Source of the DNA: Caballeronia jiangsuensis
Lineage (GTDB): Bacteria > Pseudomonadota > Gammaproteobacteria > Burkholderiales > Burkholderiaceae
Direction of reading: 5' to 3'
Assembly: GCA_000648925.1 (NCBI GenBank)
Contig: JFHF01000005.1
Coordinates: 177,843-241,842, forward strand
Length of the DNA stretch: 64,000 nucleotides
Shown piece after piece: positions 9,018-18,131 of this stretch. Within the stretch, counting starts at the first letter, position 1. Every line of letters begins with the position of its first letter. A program made the position numbers and the translations under genes. The notes under the pieces were generated by a model that was given only the letters and a program-made list of their open reading frames with translations, made no database searches and was not told the DNA's origin.

Positions 9018-10475
9018 ATGTCGTTGTTCCGCAAGAAAAATATCGAGCACATGCTGGCCGGCGCGCACAGCACGTCGCTCAAGAAGACGCTCGGCGCCCT
9101 CGATCTGACGTTTCTCGGGATCGGGGCCATCATCGGCACGGGGATTTTCGTGCTGACCGGTACCGGCGCAGTGCAAGCCGGTCCGGCGCTCATGATTTCG
9201 TTCCTCGTCGCGGCGATCGCGTGCTGTTTCGCCGCCCTCGCATACGCCGAGTTTTCCTCGACGATTCCCGTCGCCGGCTCCATCTACACCTATTCGTACG
9301 CGACGCTCGGCGAACTCGCGGCGTGGATCATCGGCTGGGATCTGATGCTCGAATACGGGCTCGCGACGTCGGCGGTGTCGGTCGGATGGTCGGGCTATCT
9401 GCAGTCGCTGCTGTCGGGCTTCGGCATTTCGCTGCCGACGGCGCTGTCCGCCGCGCCCGGCGCGCTGCCCGGTCACGTCACGTTCTTCAACCTGCCCGCG
9501 TTTCTCGTGATGATGGCGATCACGGCGCTGCTGTCAGTCGGCGTGAAGGAATCCACGCGCATCAACAACATCATGGTCGCGATCAAGGTGACGGTCGTGC
9601 TGCTCGTGATCGCCGTGGGCGTGTTCCACGTCAAGCCGGCGAACTGGCATCCGTTCATGCCGAATGGCTGGTCCGGCGTGTTCGGCGCGGCGGCGGTGAT
9701 GTTCTTCGCGTTCATCGGCTTCGATTCGGTGTCGTCGGCGGCGGAGGAAGTGAAGAATCCGAAGCGCGATTTGCCGATCGGCATCATCTCGTCGCTCGCG
9801 GTGTGCGCGGTGCTGTACGTGGCGGTCGCGGCGGTCGTGACGGGCATCGTGCCGGCGGCGCAGTTCGCGAACAATCCGCATCCGGTCTCGTTCGCGCTTC
9901 AAATGGCGGGACAGAACTGGGTCGCGGGCTTCATCGATCTCGGCGCCGTGCTCGGCATGCTCACCGTGATTCTCGTGATGAGCTACGGCCAGACGCGCGT
10001 GATCTACGCGATGTCGCGCGACGGCCTGCTGCCCGCGCGGCTGTCGAAGGTGCATCCGCGCTTCGCGACGCCGTTCTTCACGACGTGGATCGTCGGCATC
10101 TTCTTCGGGCTGATCGGCGCGCTGGTGCCGCTCAACGTGCTCGCCGAGTTGATCAACATCGGCACGCTCGCCGCGTTCTCGATGGTCTCCATCGCCGTGC
10201 TGATCCTGCGCCGCACGCATCCGGAACTGCCGCGCGCGTTCCGCTGCCCGGGCGTGCCGGTGGTGCCCGTTCTCGCCGTGGCATCGTGCCTGTTCCTGAT
10301 GGCGAATCTTCAGGCGATGACGTGGATCGCGTTCGCGGTGTGGCTGGTGATCGGCCTCGCGATCTACTTCGCGTACTCGCGCCGACACTCCGTGCTCGGG
10401 CGCGCGCCGCTCGAAGCGCCGCACGCCGCCACCGCCGTCAGCACTCAGAAGAAGCGTGAAACCGTGACGCACTGA
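9018..10475 (+). CDS. APC-family amino acid permease (YhdG/cationic type)
   Basis: A 485-residue inner-membrane transporter with about 12 predicted helices. The APC consensus is visible in helix 1 (GIGAIIGTGIFVLTGTGAVQAGPALMISF) and in helix 8 and later (GQTRVIYAMSRDGLLPARLSKVHPRFATPFFTTW), which are typical of the cationic amino-acid/YhdG-like branch. The glycine-rich unwound segment IGTGIF of helix 1 binds the substrate backbone in this fold. A good ribosome site (GAAGGAGA) precedes the ATG. Substrate specificity cannot be determined. It may respond to the upstream two-component system, but only adjacency supports that. Confidence 0.9.
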   Translation: MSLFRKKNIEHMLAGAHSTSLKKTLGALDLTFLGIGAIIGTGIFVLTGTGAVQAGPALMISFLVAAIACCFAALAYAEFSSTIPVAGSIYTYSYATLGELAAWIIGWDLMLEYGLATSAVSVGWSGYLQSLLSGFGISLPTALSAAPGALPGHVTFFNLPAFLVMMAITALLSVGVKESTRINNIMVAIKVTVVLLVIAVGVFHVKPANWHPFMPNGWSGVFGAAAVMFFAFIGFDSVSSAAEEVKNPKRDLPIGIISSLAVCAVLYVAVAAVVTGIVPAAQFANNPHPVSFALQMAGQNWVAGFIDLGAVLGMLTVILVMSYGQTRVIYAMSRDGLLPARLSKVHPRFATPFFTTWIVGIFFGLIGALVPLNVLAELINIGTLAAFSMVSIAVLILRRTHPELPRAFRCPGVPVVPVLAVASCLFLMANLQAMTWIAFAVWLVIGLAIYFAYSRRHSVLGRAPLEAPHAATAVSTQKKRETVTH

Positions 10476-10497
10476 GCGTCGTCGTTCCTCGCGAAAG

Positions 10498-10520
10498 CGC
10501 CGCCCGAGAGGCGGCGTTTT
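10498..10520 (+). terminator. Rho-independent terminator after the permease gene
   Basis: Seven-bp GC stem CGCCGCC (10498-10504) pairing with GGCGGCG (10510-10516), followed by TTTT. Confidence 0.8.
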
Positions 10521-10696
10521 GCTTTTGCGGCCGAGCCTCCGTGAATATGGGACGGACGTTCGCGCCGATAGCGAGGCCCGCCGATTTGTGTTTTACTCGA
10601 TGTCACAAACACATAACACCAAATCCGGCTGAACGCTCACGGCGGCAGTAGGCGGTGCGTGGCGTGAAGCTGGTCATCCCCTAGGAGACAGTGAAA

Positions 10697-11173
10697 ATGG
10701 CGCTCAGCATCAGCCTGACGGTCAACGGGAAATCCGTGACCGCCACCGTCGAACCGCATCTGCTTCTCGTCCAGTTTCTCCGCGATCAACTCAGGCTCAC
10801 CGGCACGCATATCGGCTGCGACACCGCGCAGTGCGGCGCGTGCACCGTTCATCTCGACGGCCGCGCGATCAAGTCGTGCAACATCCTCGCTGCGCAGGCG
10901 GACGGCATGAGCGTGACGACCATCGAAGGCATGGCGAAAGACGGCCAGCTTCATCCGATGCAGGCGGCCTTCAAGGAATGTCACGGTCTGCAGTGCGGCT
11001 TCTGTACGCCCGGCATGGTGATGAGCGCGAGCGCGCTTGCGACGCAATCGCCCGATCTTTCCGAAGAAGACGTGCGCGAACAGCTCGACGGCAATCTGTG
11101 TCGCTGCACGGGGTATCACAACATCGTGAAAGCGGTTCTTCAGGGCGCGCAGGCGATGAAATCCAGCGCCTGA
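10697..11173 (+). CDS. coxS: [2Fe-2S] small subunit of a molybdenum hydroxylase (CoxS-like)
   Basis: A 158-residue iron-sulfur subunit that carries electrons from the molybdenum centre to the flavin. The plant-type cluster cysteines are Cys41, 46, 49 and 61 ([10 protein letters not shown]...SC). The second, hydroxylase-specific cluster is formed by Cys100, 103, 135 and 137 (CGFCTPG...CRCTGYHNI). ATG 10697 is chosen because AGGAGA at 10683-10688 is 8 bases away; a GTG at 10691 is too close. First gene of an eight-gene cox/xdh-like operon. The two tandem clusters define the CoxS/CutS/IorA small-subunit type. Confidence 0.93.
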   Translation: MALSISLTVNGKSVTATVEPHLLLVQFLRDQLRLTGTHIGCDTAQCGACTVHLDGRAIKSCNILAAQADGMSVTTIEGMAKDGQLHPMQAAFKECHGLQCGFCTPGMVMSASALATQSPDLSEEDVREQLDGNLCRCTGYHNIVKAVLQGAQAMKSSA

Positions 11174-11229
11174 CGCCACCCAGACTCCCTCCCGAAAACG
11201 ATGAATCGCGCCTTGAACAGGAGACCGCG

Positions 11230-13602
11230 ATGAATGCCCCTGAGCAACAGAAATTGATCGGCGCCGGCGTCAAACGCAAGGAAGACTACCGCTTCCTGAC
11301 GGGCGCGGGCCAGTACACCGACGATGTCGTCATGCCGCAGCAAAGCTACGGCGTATTCCTGCGCTCGCCACATGCGCACGCGAGGATCAAGAACATCGAT
11401 ATCGATGCGGCGATGAAGTCGCCGGGCGTGATCGGCATATTCACCGGCAAGGACATGGCGGGTGAGAACGTCGGCGGCCTGCCGTGCGGCTGGCTGATCC
11501 ACAGCACCGACGGCTCGCCGATGCACGAGCCGCCGCATCCCGTCATCGCGCACGACAAGGTGCTGCATGTGGGCGATCAGGTGGCGCTCGTCGTCGCGGA
11601 ATCGGTGAAGGAGGCGAAGGACGCGCTCGAACTGATCGAAGTCGACTACGAAGAACTGCCCGCGACCGTCGATACCGGAAGCGCATCGGATGCCGGCCGG
11701 CCGCTCGTGCATGACAGCGTGCCGAACAACGTCTGCTACAACTGGGGCCACGGCGACAAGGCGAAAACCGACGCCGCGTTCGCGCAGGCCGCGCACGTGA
11801 CGACGCTCGATATCGTGAACCAGCGTCTCGTGCCGAACGCGATCGAGCCGCGCGCCGTCAACGCGAGCTATTCGAGGCACGACGACAGCTACACGGTCTA
11901 TGTCGCGAATCAGAACCCGCACGTCGAGCGCTTGCTGATGGCGGCGTTCGTGCTGCAACTGCCTGAATCGAAACTGCGCGTGATCGCGCCGGATGTGGGC
12001 GGCGGCTTCGGCTCGAAGATTTTTCTGTATCCGGAAGATGTCGCGCTGACGTGGGCATCGAAGAAAGTCGGGCGGCCGATCAAGTGGACCGCCGAGCGTT
12101 CCGAAGCATTCCTCTCCGACGCGCATGGCCGCGATCACGTGACCAAGGCCGAGCTCGCGCTGGACAAGGACGGCAAGTTCGTCGGCATGCGCGTGCATAC
12201 GACGGCGAACATGGGCGCGTATTTGTCGACGTTCGCATCGTCGATTCCGACCGTGCTCTATGCGACGCTCCTCGCCGGTCAATACACGACGCCCGCGATC
12301 TATGCCGAAGTCAAAGCCGTGTTCACGAACACGGTGCCCGTCGATGCGTATCGCGGCGCGGGCCGTCCGGAAGCGACATACGTCGTCGAACGCCTCGTGG
12401 AAACGGCGGCGCGCGAGCTGAACATCGATCCGGTCGAATTGCGCCGCCGCAACTTCATCCGCGAGTTTCCGTACGCGACGCCGGTCGGTCTCACCTACGA
12501 CACCGGCGATTACGACGCGTGTCTCGATCGCGCGCTCGAACTCGCCGATGTGAAAGGCTTCGCGGCGCGCAAGGAGGAATCGAAGAAGAACGGCAAGCTG
12601 CGCGGCATCGGCTACTCGTGCTACATCGAGGCTTGCGGGCTCGCGCCGTCGAACGTGGCGGGCGCGCTCGGCGCGCGTGCGGGCCTCTTCGAAGCGGGCG
12701 AGGTGCGCGTTCATCCGACCGGCTCGGTCACGGTCTTCACCGGCTCGCATAGTCACGGGCAAGGGCACGAAACGACTTTCGCGCAGGTCGTCGCGGACCG
12801 GCTCGGCGTCTCGATCGATAACGTCGAGATCATTCACGGCGACACCGGCCGCATTCCGTTCGGCATGGGCACGTACGGCTCGCGCTCGATCTCCGTCGGC
12901 GGCTCGGCGATCATGAAGGCGCTCGACAAGGTCGAAGCGAAGGCGAAGAAGATCGCCGCGCATCTGCTCGAAGCGGCGGCGGAGGACATCGAGTTCAAGA
13001 ACGGCATATTCAGCGTCGCGGGCACGGATCGCACGAAGACCTTCGTCGATGTATCGCTCGCCGCTTACGTGCCGCACAACTTCCCGCTCGAAACCATGGA
13101 GCCGGGCCTCAACGAAAACGCGTTCTACGATCCGACCAACTTTACCTATCCGTCCGGCGCGTATGTGTGCGAAGTCGAAGTCGATCAGGACACGGGCGAA
13201 ACGCGCATCCAGAAATTCACGGCGGTCGATGATTTCGGCAACGTGATCAACCCGATGATCGTCGAAGGACAGGTGCATGGCGGGCTGGGGCAGGGCATCG
13301 GCCAGGCGATGCTCGAACGCTGCGTCTACGACGACAGCACCGGCCAGTTGCTCTCCGGCTCGTTCATGGATTACGCGATGCCGCACGCGATCGATCTGCC
13401 GAGCTTCACCGTCGAGACCGCGAAAGGCACGCCCTGCACGCATAACCCGCTCGGCGTGAAGGGCTGCGGCGAGGCGGGCGCGATCGGCTCGCCGCCGGCG
13501 GTGATCAACGCGATTCTCGATGCGCTCGCGCCGCTCGGCGTGAAGGACTTGCAGATGCCCGCGACGCCGCACCGCGTCTGGACCGCGATGCAGAACGTTT
13601 GA
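11230..13602 (+). CDS. coxL: Molybdopterin-binding large subunit, form II CoxL-like
   Basis: The 790-residue catalytic subunit of the xanthine oxidase family. It binds molybdopterin-cytosine dinucleotide and hydroxylates or oxidises its substrate. Motifs include GGGFGSK (about residue 257), the active-site loop [12 protein letters not shown] (Ala373-Arg379) and the catalytic-Glu block [12 protein letters not shown] near the C terminus. True carbon monoxide dehydrogenases have AYxCSFR here, with the copper-binding cysteine. AYRGAGR marks the form II group, most of which are not proven CO oxidisers. So the operon encodes a Mo-hydroxylase of unknown substrate, perhaps an aldehyde, N-heterocycle or CO. 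ATG 11230 follows AACAGGAGACC. Confidence 0.93.
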   Translation: MNAPEQQKLIGAGVKRKEDYRFLTGAGQYTDDVVMPQQSYGVFLRSPHAHARIKNIDIDAAMKSPGVIGIFTGKDMAGENVGGLPCGWLIHSTDGSPMHEPPHPVIAHDKVLHVGDQVALVVAESVKEAKDALELIEVDYEELPATVDTGSASDAGRPLVHDSVPNNVCYNWGHGDKAKTDAAFAQAAHVTTLDIVNQRLVPNAIEPRAVNASYSRHDDSYTVYVANQNPHVERLLMAAFVLQLPESKLRVIAPDVGGGFGSKIFLYPEDVALTWASKKVGRPIKWTAERSEAFLSDAHGRDHVTKAELALDKDGKFVGMRVHTTANMGAYLSTFASSIPTVLYATLLAGQYTTPAIYAEVKAVFTNTVPVDAYRGAGRPEATYVVERLVETAARELNIDPVELRRRNFIREFPYATPVGLTYDTGDYDACLDRALELADVKGFAARKEESKKNGKLRGIGYSCYIEACGLAPSNVAGALGARAGLFEAGEVRVHPTGSVTVFTGSHSHGQGHETTFAQVVADRLGVSIDNVEIIHGDTGRIPFGMGTYGSRSISVGGSAIMKALDKVEAKAKKIAAHLLEAAAEDIEFKNGIFSVAGTDRTKTFVDVSLAAYVPHNFPLETMEPGLNENAFYDPTNFTYPSGAYVCEVEVDQDTGETRIQKFTAVDDFGNVINPMIVEGQVHGGLGQGIGQAMLERCVYDDSTGQLLSGSFMDYAMPHAIDLPSFTVETAKGTPCTHNPLGVKGCGEAGAIGSPPAVINAILDALAPLGVKDLQMPATPHRVWTAMQNV

Positions 13603-13615
13603 GGAGACCGACAAA

Positions 13616-14416
13616 ATGTACTCATTCGACTACCAGAAGGCCGACGAAGCAAAAGCAGCCGTCGCGGCGCTGAGCGCGAACGACGATGCCAAGTTTCTCG
13701 CGGGCGGCCAGAGCCTGCTGCCGACGATGCGCCTGCGCCTCGCGCAGCCATCGGCGCTGATCGACGTGACGCGCATCGCGTCGATGAAAAGCGTCACGCT
13801 CGATGGCGACAAACTCACCATCGGCGGCGCGGTGTGCCATGCGGACGTCGCGTCGAACGCCGACGTGAAAAAGGCGCTGCCTGGCCTCGCGGACCTCGCG
13901 AGCCGTATCGGCGATCGACAGGTGCGCGAGCGCGGCACGATCGGCGGCTCGCTCGCAAACGACGATCCGGCGGCGTGCTATCCGAGCGCTGTGCTCGCGC
14001 TCAACGCGACCGTCGTGACGGACAGACGGCGCATCGGCGCGGACGATTTCTTCATCGACATGTACACGACCGCGCTCGAACCCGATGAACTCATCACGGC
14101 CGTCGAGTTTCCGCTCGCCGAGCGCGCGGGCTACGAGAAGTTTCGCAACCCGGCATCGCACTTCGCGCTCGTCGGCGTGTTCGTCGCGAAGTTCAAGGAT
14201 GGCGTGCGCGTCGGCGTGACGGGCGCGGCGTCGTCGGTGTTTCGGCCGGCCGAGCTAGAAGCGGCGTTGTCGAAGGACTTTTCGGTGGCATCGGCGCGCG
14301 GCGTCAAGATCCTGCCCGACGAACTGAACTCGGACATGCACGCGAGCGCCGAATATCGCGCGCATCTGATTCCGGTGCTCGCGGGCCGCGCGATCGAGCG
14401 CGCGATGTCCTTCTGA
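13616..14416 (+). CDS. coxM: FAD-binding medium subunit of the Mo-hydroxylase (CoxM-like)
   Basis: A 266-residue subunit with the PCMH/CoxM flavin fold. The two FAD pyrophosphate motifs are visible: AGGQSLLPTMRLRLAQP (residues about 30-46) and TIGGSLANDDPAACYP (about 109-124). It passes electrons from the [2Fe-2S] subunit to an acceptor. It starts 13 bases after coxL with GAGGAGA upstream. With coxS and coxL it completes the L-M-S heterotrimer, here in the order S-L-M. Confidence 0.92.
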   Translation: MYSFDYQKADEAKAAVAALSANDDAKFLAGGQSLLPTMRLRLAQPSALIDVTRIASMKSVTLDGDKLTIGGAVCHADVASNADVKKALPGLADLASRIGDRQVRERGTIGGSLANDDPAACYPSAVLALNATVVTDRRRIGADDFFIDMYTTALEPDELITAVEFPLAERAGYEKFRNPASHFALVGVFVAKFKDGVRVGVTGAASSVFRPAELEAALSKDFSVASARGVKILPDELNSDMHASAEYRAHLIPVLAGRAIERAMSF

Positions 14417-14421
14417 TCGCG

Positions 14422-15315
14422 ATGCAGGGCGAGCCCGCTTCCATCGACGATACGCTCGCGCGTTTGCGCGAGCATCAGTACTTCGCGAACCGCGAACTCG
14501 CGACGGCGCTGTTTCTCGCGTTCAGGATGCAGCGTCCGCTGTTTCTCGAAGGCGAGCCGGGCGTCGGCAAGACCGAGCTCGCGAAAGCGGCGGCGGGCCT
14601 GTGCGGCACCACGTTGCTGCGCCTGCAATGTTATGAAGGACTCGATACGGCGAGCGCGCTCTACGAGTGGGACTATCCGCGGCAGATCATGGCGCTGCGG
14701 CTCGCGGAAGCATCGGGTGAAACGCCGTCGAACGATTCGCTGTATCGCGGCGAGTTTTTGCTGAAGCGTCCGTTGCTTCAGGCGTTGCTGCCCGACCCCG
14801 TGAATCCCGACGCGCGCCGCGTGTTGCTGATCGACGAAATCGATCGCGCCGACGAGCCGTTCGAAGCGTTTCTGCTCGAATTGCTGTCGGACTTTCAGGT
14901 ATCGATTCCGGAGTACGGCACGGTGCGCGCGGCGCGGCCGCCGCTCGTCGTGATGACGTCGAACCGCACGCGCGAAGTGCACGACGCGTTGAAGCGCCGC
15001 TGTCTCTATCAGTGGATCGGGTATCCCGAGCGGGATGTGGAACTCGCGATCGTCGCGGCGCGCGCGCCGGAAGCGGGGCAGGCTTTGCAGAAGCGCGCCG
15101 TCGAGTTCGTGCACGCGTTGCGCAGGCTGGACCTGTTCAAGGCGCCGGGCGTCGCGGAGACGATCGACTGGTGCCGCGCGCTCGCGGCGCTGTCGGTGTC
15201 GGAGCTCGATCCGCAGTCGGTGCAGGACACGCTCGGCGTGCTGCTGAAGTATCAGGACGATCTCGCGCGCATGGACGCCGACACGCTTGCGCACTGCCTC
15301 TCCGCCACGCCATGA
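14422..15315 (+). CDS. coxD: MoxR-family AAA+ ATPase (CoxD-like)
   Basis: A 297-residue AAA+ ATPase with Walker A GEPGVGKTE (about residues 44-52), Walker B LLIDEID (about 135-141), sensor 1 MTSNRTRE and an arginine-finger candidate DALKRRC. In Oligotropha, CoxD acts in maturation of the molybdenum active site (sulfuration), together with the VWA protein CoxE encoded next. Starts 5 bases after coxM and overlaps the next gene by ATGA, so translation is coupled. Confidence 0.9.
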   Translation: MQGEPASIDDTLARLREHQYFANRELATALFLAFRMQRPLFLEGEPGVGKTELAKAAAGLCGTTLLRLQCYEGLDTASALYEWDYPRQIMALRLAEASGETPSNDSLYRGEFLLKRPLLQALLPDPVNPDARRVLLIDEIDRADEPFEAFLLELLSDFQVSIPEYGTVRAARPPLVVMTSNRTREVHDALKRRCLYQWIGYPERDVELAIVAARAPEAGQALQKRAVEFVHALRRLDLFKAPGVAETIDWCRALAALSVSELDPQSVQDTLGVLLKYQDDLARMDADTLAHCLSATP

Positions 15316-16502
15316 CGATGCAACCGTTCGCCCGCAACGTCGTGCATTTCGTGAGGCTCCTGCGGGGCGCGGGTCTCGGCATGTCGCCCGCCCACGCGGT
15401 GGACGCGCTCGATGCGCTGCGCTTCGTCGATCTGAACCGCCGCGACGACGTGCGCGCGACGCTCGCGTGCCTGCTCGTTCACGCGAGCGACGAGCGCGAT
15501 ATCTTCGACGCCGCGTTCGATCTCTTCTGGCGCGATCCCGATTGGGAAGGCAAGCTGCGCGCGCTGTTGCTGCCGAAGGTGAAGGGCGGCATACCGCCGC
15601 CGAAGCGCAACAACCGTCTCGCCGATGCGTTGGCGGCGCGCGCCGCGGCATCGAAGGCGCAGGCGTCGGAATCGAAGCCGGAAGAGGCGCACGCGCGCAT
15701 CACGTTCAGTTCGCAGGAACGGCTGAGTCACCGCGATTTCGATACGCTCAGCGCCGACGAATGGCGCACGCTGCGGCATCAGATTCGCGCGCATCGCATG
15801 CCGCTCGCGACCGAGCCGACGCGCAGGCTGAAGGCGGCATCGCGCGGCACGCACGCCGATCTCAAGGCGAGCGCGCGTCATGCCGTGCGTTCGGGCGGCG
15901 ACTGGACCGTGTGGAAGTATCGCGCGGCGGTCGAGCGCAGGCCGCCGCTCGTCTTGCTGCTCGACATATCCGGATCGATGAGCGCGTACTCGCGCGCCGT
16001 GCTCTATTTCTGCCACGCGCTTTTGCAGTCGCGCGAGCGTCTGCAGGTATTCTTGTTCGGCACGCGCCTGACCAACGCGACGCGCGCATTGCGCGAACGC
16101 GATCCCGACGTCGCCATTGCGGCGCTCGGGCAGAACGTGGCGGACTGGTCGGGCGGCACGCGCATCGGCGCGACGCTCGCGGAGTTCAATCGACGCTGGG
16201 CGCGCCGCGTGCTGGCGGGTCGGGCGACGGTGATGCTCGTCACCGATGGCCTCGATCACGAAGCCATCGACGTGCTCGACGCCGAGATGCAGCGGCTCAG
16301 ACGCTTCGCGCATCGGCTCGTGTGGCTCAATCCGCTGTTGCGCTTCGCCGATTTCACGCCGCGCGCGCGAGGCGTGCGCGCGATCCTGCCGCACGTCGAT
16401 GCGATGCTCGCGGCCCATAACCTCGACAGCCTCGGCGCCGTGGGCCGCGAACTCGCCGTCCTGTCGCAACACAAGCCTCTGGGAGGCCCGCGATGGAACT
16501 GA
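15312..16502 (+). CDS. coxE: VWA domain protein, CoxE family
   Basis: A 396-residue protein. The C-terminal half holds a von Willebrand A domain with the metal-ion-dependent adhesion motif LLLDISGSMSAYS and later VTDGLDHE; the N-terminal half is the charged, poorly conserved CoxE/YeaD-like region. MoxR ATPases and VWA proteins form pairs that remodel or insert metals into target enzymes, here probably the CoxLMS complex. Start ATG 15312 overlaps the coxD stop codon; a second ATG at 15318 is equally possible. Confidence 0.88.
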   Translation: MTMQPFARNVVHFVRLLRGAGLGMSPAHAVDALDALRFVDLNRRDDVRATLACLLVHASDERDIFDAAFDLFWRDPDWEGKLRALLLPKVKGGIPPPKRNNRLADALAARAAASKAQASESKPEEAHARITFSSQERLSHRDFDTLSADEWRTLRHQIRAHRMPLATEPTRRLKAASRGTHADLKASARHAVRSGGDWTVWKYRAAVERRPPLVLLLDISGSMSAYSRAVLYFCHALLQSRERLQVFLFGTRLTNATRALRERDPDVAIAALGQNVADWSGGTRIGATLAEFNRRWARRVLAGRATVMLVTDGLDHEAIDVLDAEMQRLRRFAHRLVWLNPLLRFADFTPRARGVRAILPHVDAMLAAHNLDSLGAVGRELAVLSQHKPLGGPRWN

Positions 16503-17044
16503 CCGAAACACACACGCTGCCGGTGCCGCAGGCGCGCGCGTGGGAAGCGCTCAACGACACGTCGATCCTGAAGGCCTGCATTCCGGGCTGCGACAGCATC
16601 GACGCCGACGGCGAGAATGCCTACAACGTCGCGATGACGGCGGCGGTCGGACCGGTGAAGGCGCGCTTCAAGGGCAGAATGGAGCTCACGAATATCGATG
16701 CTCCGCATACTTACACGATCGTGTTCGAAGGGCAGGGCGGCGCGGCCGGCTTCAGCAAGGGCAGCGCGACCGTGAACCTCGAACCCGGCGACGAAGCCGA
16801 CACGACGAAGCTCAGCTACAGCGCGAACGCGCAGGTCGGCGGCAAGCTCGCGCAAATCGGCTCTCGGCTCGTCGACGGCGCGGCGCGTAAGATTGCGGGT
16901 GAATTTTTCAAGCGATTCGGCGCGCAGTTGCAGGGCGGGCCGGAATCACAGGATGCAGCCGCCGCCGATGAAACCGGCGCAGAAGTGCAGGAAGGGCAGG
17001 AGAAAGGAAAGAAATCATGGACAGCGTGGATCTCGAAGTCCTGA
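16493..17044 (+). CDS. coxG: CoxG-family SRPBCC protein
   Basis: A 183-residue protein starting inside the end of coxE. It has an SRPBCC lipid/ligand-binding fold with the CoxG pattern (LPVPQARAWEALNDTSILKACIPGCDSI and FSKGSATVNLEPGDEADTTKLSYSANAQVGGKLAQIGSRLVDG). In Oligotropha CoxG helps anchor CO dehydrogenase to the membrane. The C-terminal tail (about 150-183) is Glu/Lys rich and low complexity. The frame overlaps the next gene by 28 bases. Confidence 0.88.
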   Translation: MELTETHTLPVPQARAWEALNDTSILKACIPGCDSIDADGENAYNVAMTAAVGPVKARFKGRMELTNIDAPHTYTIVFEGQGGAAGFSKGSATVNLEPGDEADTTKLSYSANAQVGGKLAQIGSRLVDGAARKIAGEFFKRFGAQLQGGPESQDAAAADETGAEVQEGQEKGKKSWTAWISKS

Positions 17045-18036
17045 AGAACAGCGCGCGATGGCTCGAAGAGGGACATCGCGTGTTGCTCGTGACGGTGGTG
17101 AAGACGTGGGGCTCGTCGCCGCGGCCCGAAGGCGCGATGCTCGCCGTGCGAGGCGATGGTCACGTCGTCGGCTCGGTGTCGGGCGGATGTATCGAGGACG
17201 ATCTCATCGATCGCGTGCGGCAGCGGGGCATCGAGCAGACGAAGCCGGAGGCGGTGAAGTACGGCATCAGCGCGGAAGAGGCGCATCGCTTCGGGTTGCC
17301 GTGCGGCGGCACGATTCAGCTCGTGCTGGAGCCTTTGACGATGTCGAGCGGTATCGCCGAGTTGTGCGTGACGGTCGAGAGCGGCAGGCTCGTCGCGCGC
17401 ATTCTCGACTTGGCGACGGGCGGCGTGCGCCTCGAACCCGCGCAAGCCACCGACGGCGTCCTGTTCGACGACGAGCGGCTCCTGACGATTCACGGTCCGC
17501 GCTATCGCATGCTGGTGATCGGCGCGGGGCAGTTGTCGCGCTATCTGTGCAGTATCGCGGTCGGGCTGGACTATCAGGTCACCGTCTGCGATCCGCGCGA
17601 AGAATACACGGAAGAGTGGAATGTGCCGGGCACGACGATCGTGCGCTCCATGCCCGACGACACCGTCATGGACATGAAGCTCGACGAGCGCTGCGCGGTG
17701 ATCGCGCTCACGCACGATCCCAAACTCGACGATCTCGCGCTGATGGAAGCGTTGAAGACACCCGCGTTTTATGTCGGCGCGCTCGGTTCGCGGCGCAATA
17801 ACGCGGCGCGTCGCGAGCGTCTGAAGGAGTTCGATCTGAGCGAAGCCGAACTCGCGCGGCTGCACGGGCCGGTGGGAATCTATATCGGCAGCAGGACGCC
17901 GCCGGAGATCGCCGTGTCGATTCTCGCGGAGGTGACGGCGGCGAAGAACGGCGTGTCGTTGCCCGAGCTGCTTCAGGTCGAAGGCGCGAAGGCGGCGCGT
18001 GAGGTCGCAGGGAAAGGCGAGGTGTGCGGCGTCTGA
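17017..18036 (+). CDS. XdhC/CoxI family maturation factor
   Basis: A 339-residue protein of the XdhC group, which loads or sulfurates the molybdenum cofactor before insertion in the hydroxylase. The N-terminal domain has VKTWGSSPRPEGAMLAV and GSVSGGCIEDDLI (the conserved Cys is the proposed sulfur carrier). The C-terminal Rossmann domain has MLVIGAGQLSRYL and FYVGALGSRRNNAARRERL, with IGSRTPPEIAVSILAEV at the end. Last gene of the operon, overlapping coxG. No mocA-like cytidylyltransferase is seen, so that step must be supplied elsewhere. Confidence 0.9.
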   Translation: MDSVDLEVLKNSARWLEEGHRVLLVTVVKTWGSSPRPEGAMLAVRGDGHVVGSVSGGCIEDDLIDRVRQRGIEQTKPEAVKYGISAEEAHRFGLPCGGTIQLVLEPLTMSSGIAELCVTVESGRLVARILDLATGGVRLEPAQATDGVLFDDERLLTIHGPRYRMLVIGAGQLSRYLCSIAVGLDYQVTVCDPREEYTEEWNVPGTTIVRSMPDDTVMDMKLDERCAVIALTHDPKLDDLALMEALKTPAFYVGALGSRRNNAARRERLKEFDLSEAELARLHGPVGIYIGSRTPPEIAVSILAEVTAAKNGVSLPELLQVEGAKAAREVAGKGEVCGV

Positions 18037-18053
18037 GTGTGCGTCGCACGGCT

Positions 18054-18073
18054 ATATAATAATCGTTCTCATT
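18054..18073 (+). promoter_or_regulatory. Candidate Fur box upstream of the first PepSY gene
   Basis: The sequence ATATAATAATCGTTCTCATT resembles the Fur operator, which is built from GATAAT-like hexamers in alternating orientation. It lies about 60 bases before the PepSY gene. A similar, better site precedes the other PepSY gene near 21280, which supports iron regulation of both. Prediction only. Confidence 0.6.
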
Positions 18074-18131
18074 TGCTCGGCCGGATCGGCCGACGCGAAG
18101 CCTTTTCCTCTCAGTTGAACGTCTTCATCGA

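Noticed and set aside
8924..10459. A 511-codon plus-strand frame overlapping the permease gene in another frame
   Set aside because: Arginine-rich and low complexity; the permease frame has APC motifs and membrane helices.
11230..13602. True (form I) carbon monoxide dehydrogenase large subunit
   Set aside because: The copper-binding AYxCSFR loop is absent; the motif is AYRGAGR.
11140..13614. An 824-codon open frame on the minus strand opposite coxL
   Set aside because: It is a GC3-bias shadow: arginine/histidine-rich with no family features, lying exactly opposite a strongly conserved molybdenum hydroxylase subunit.
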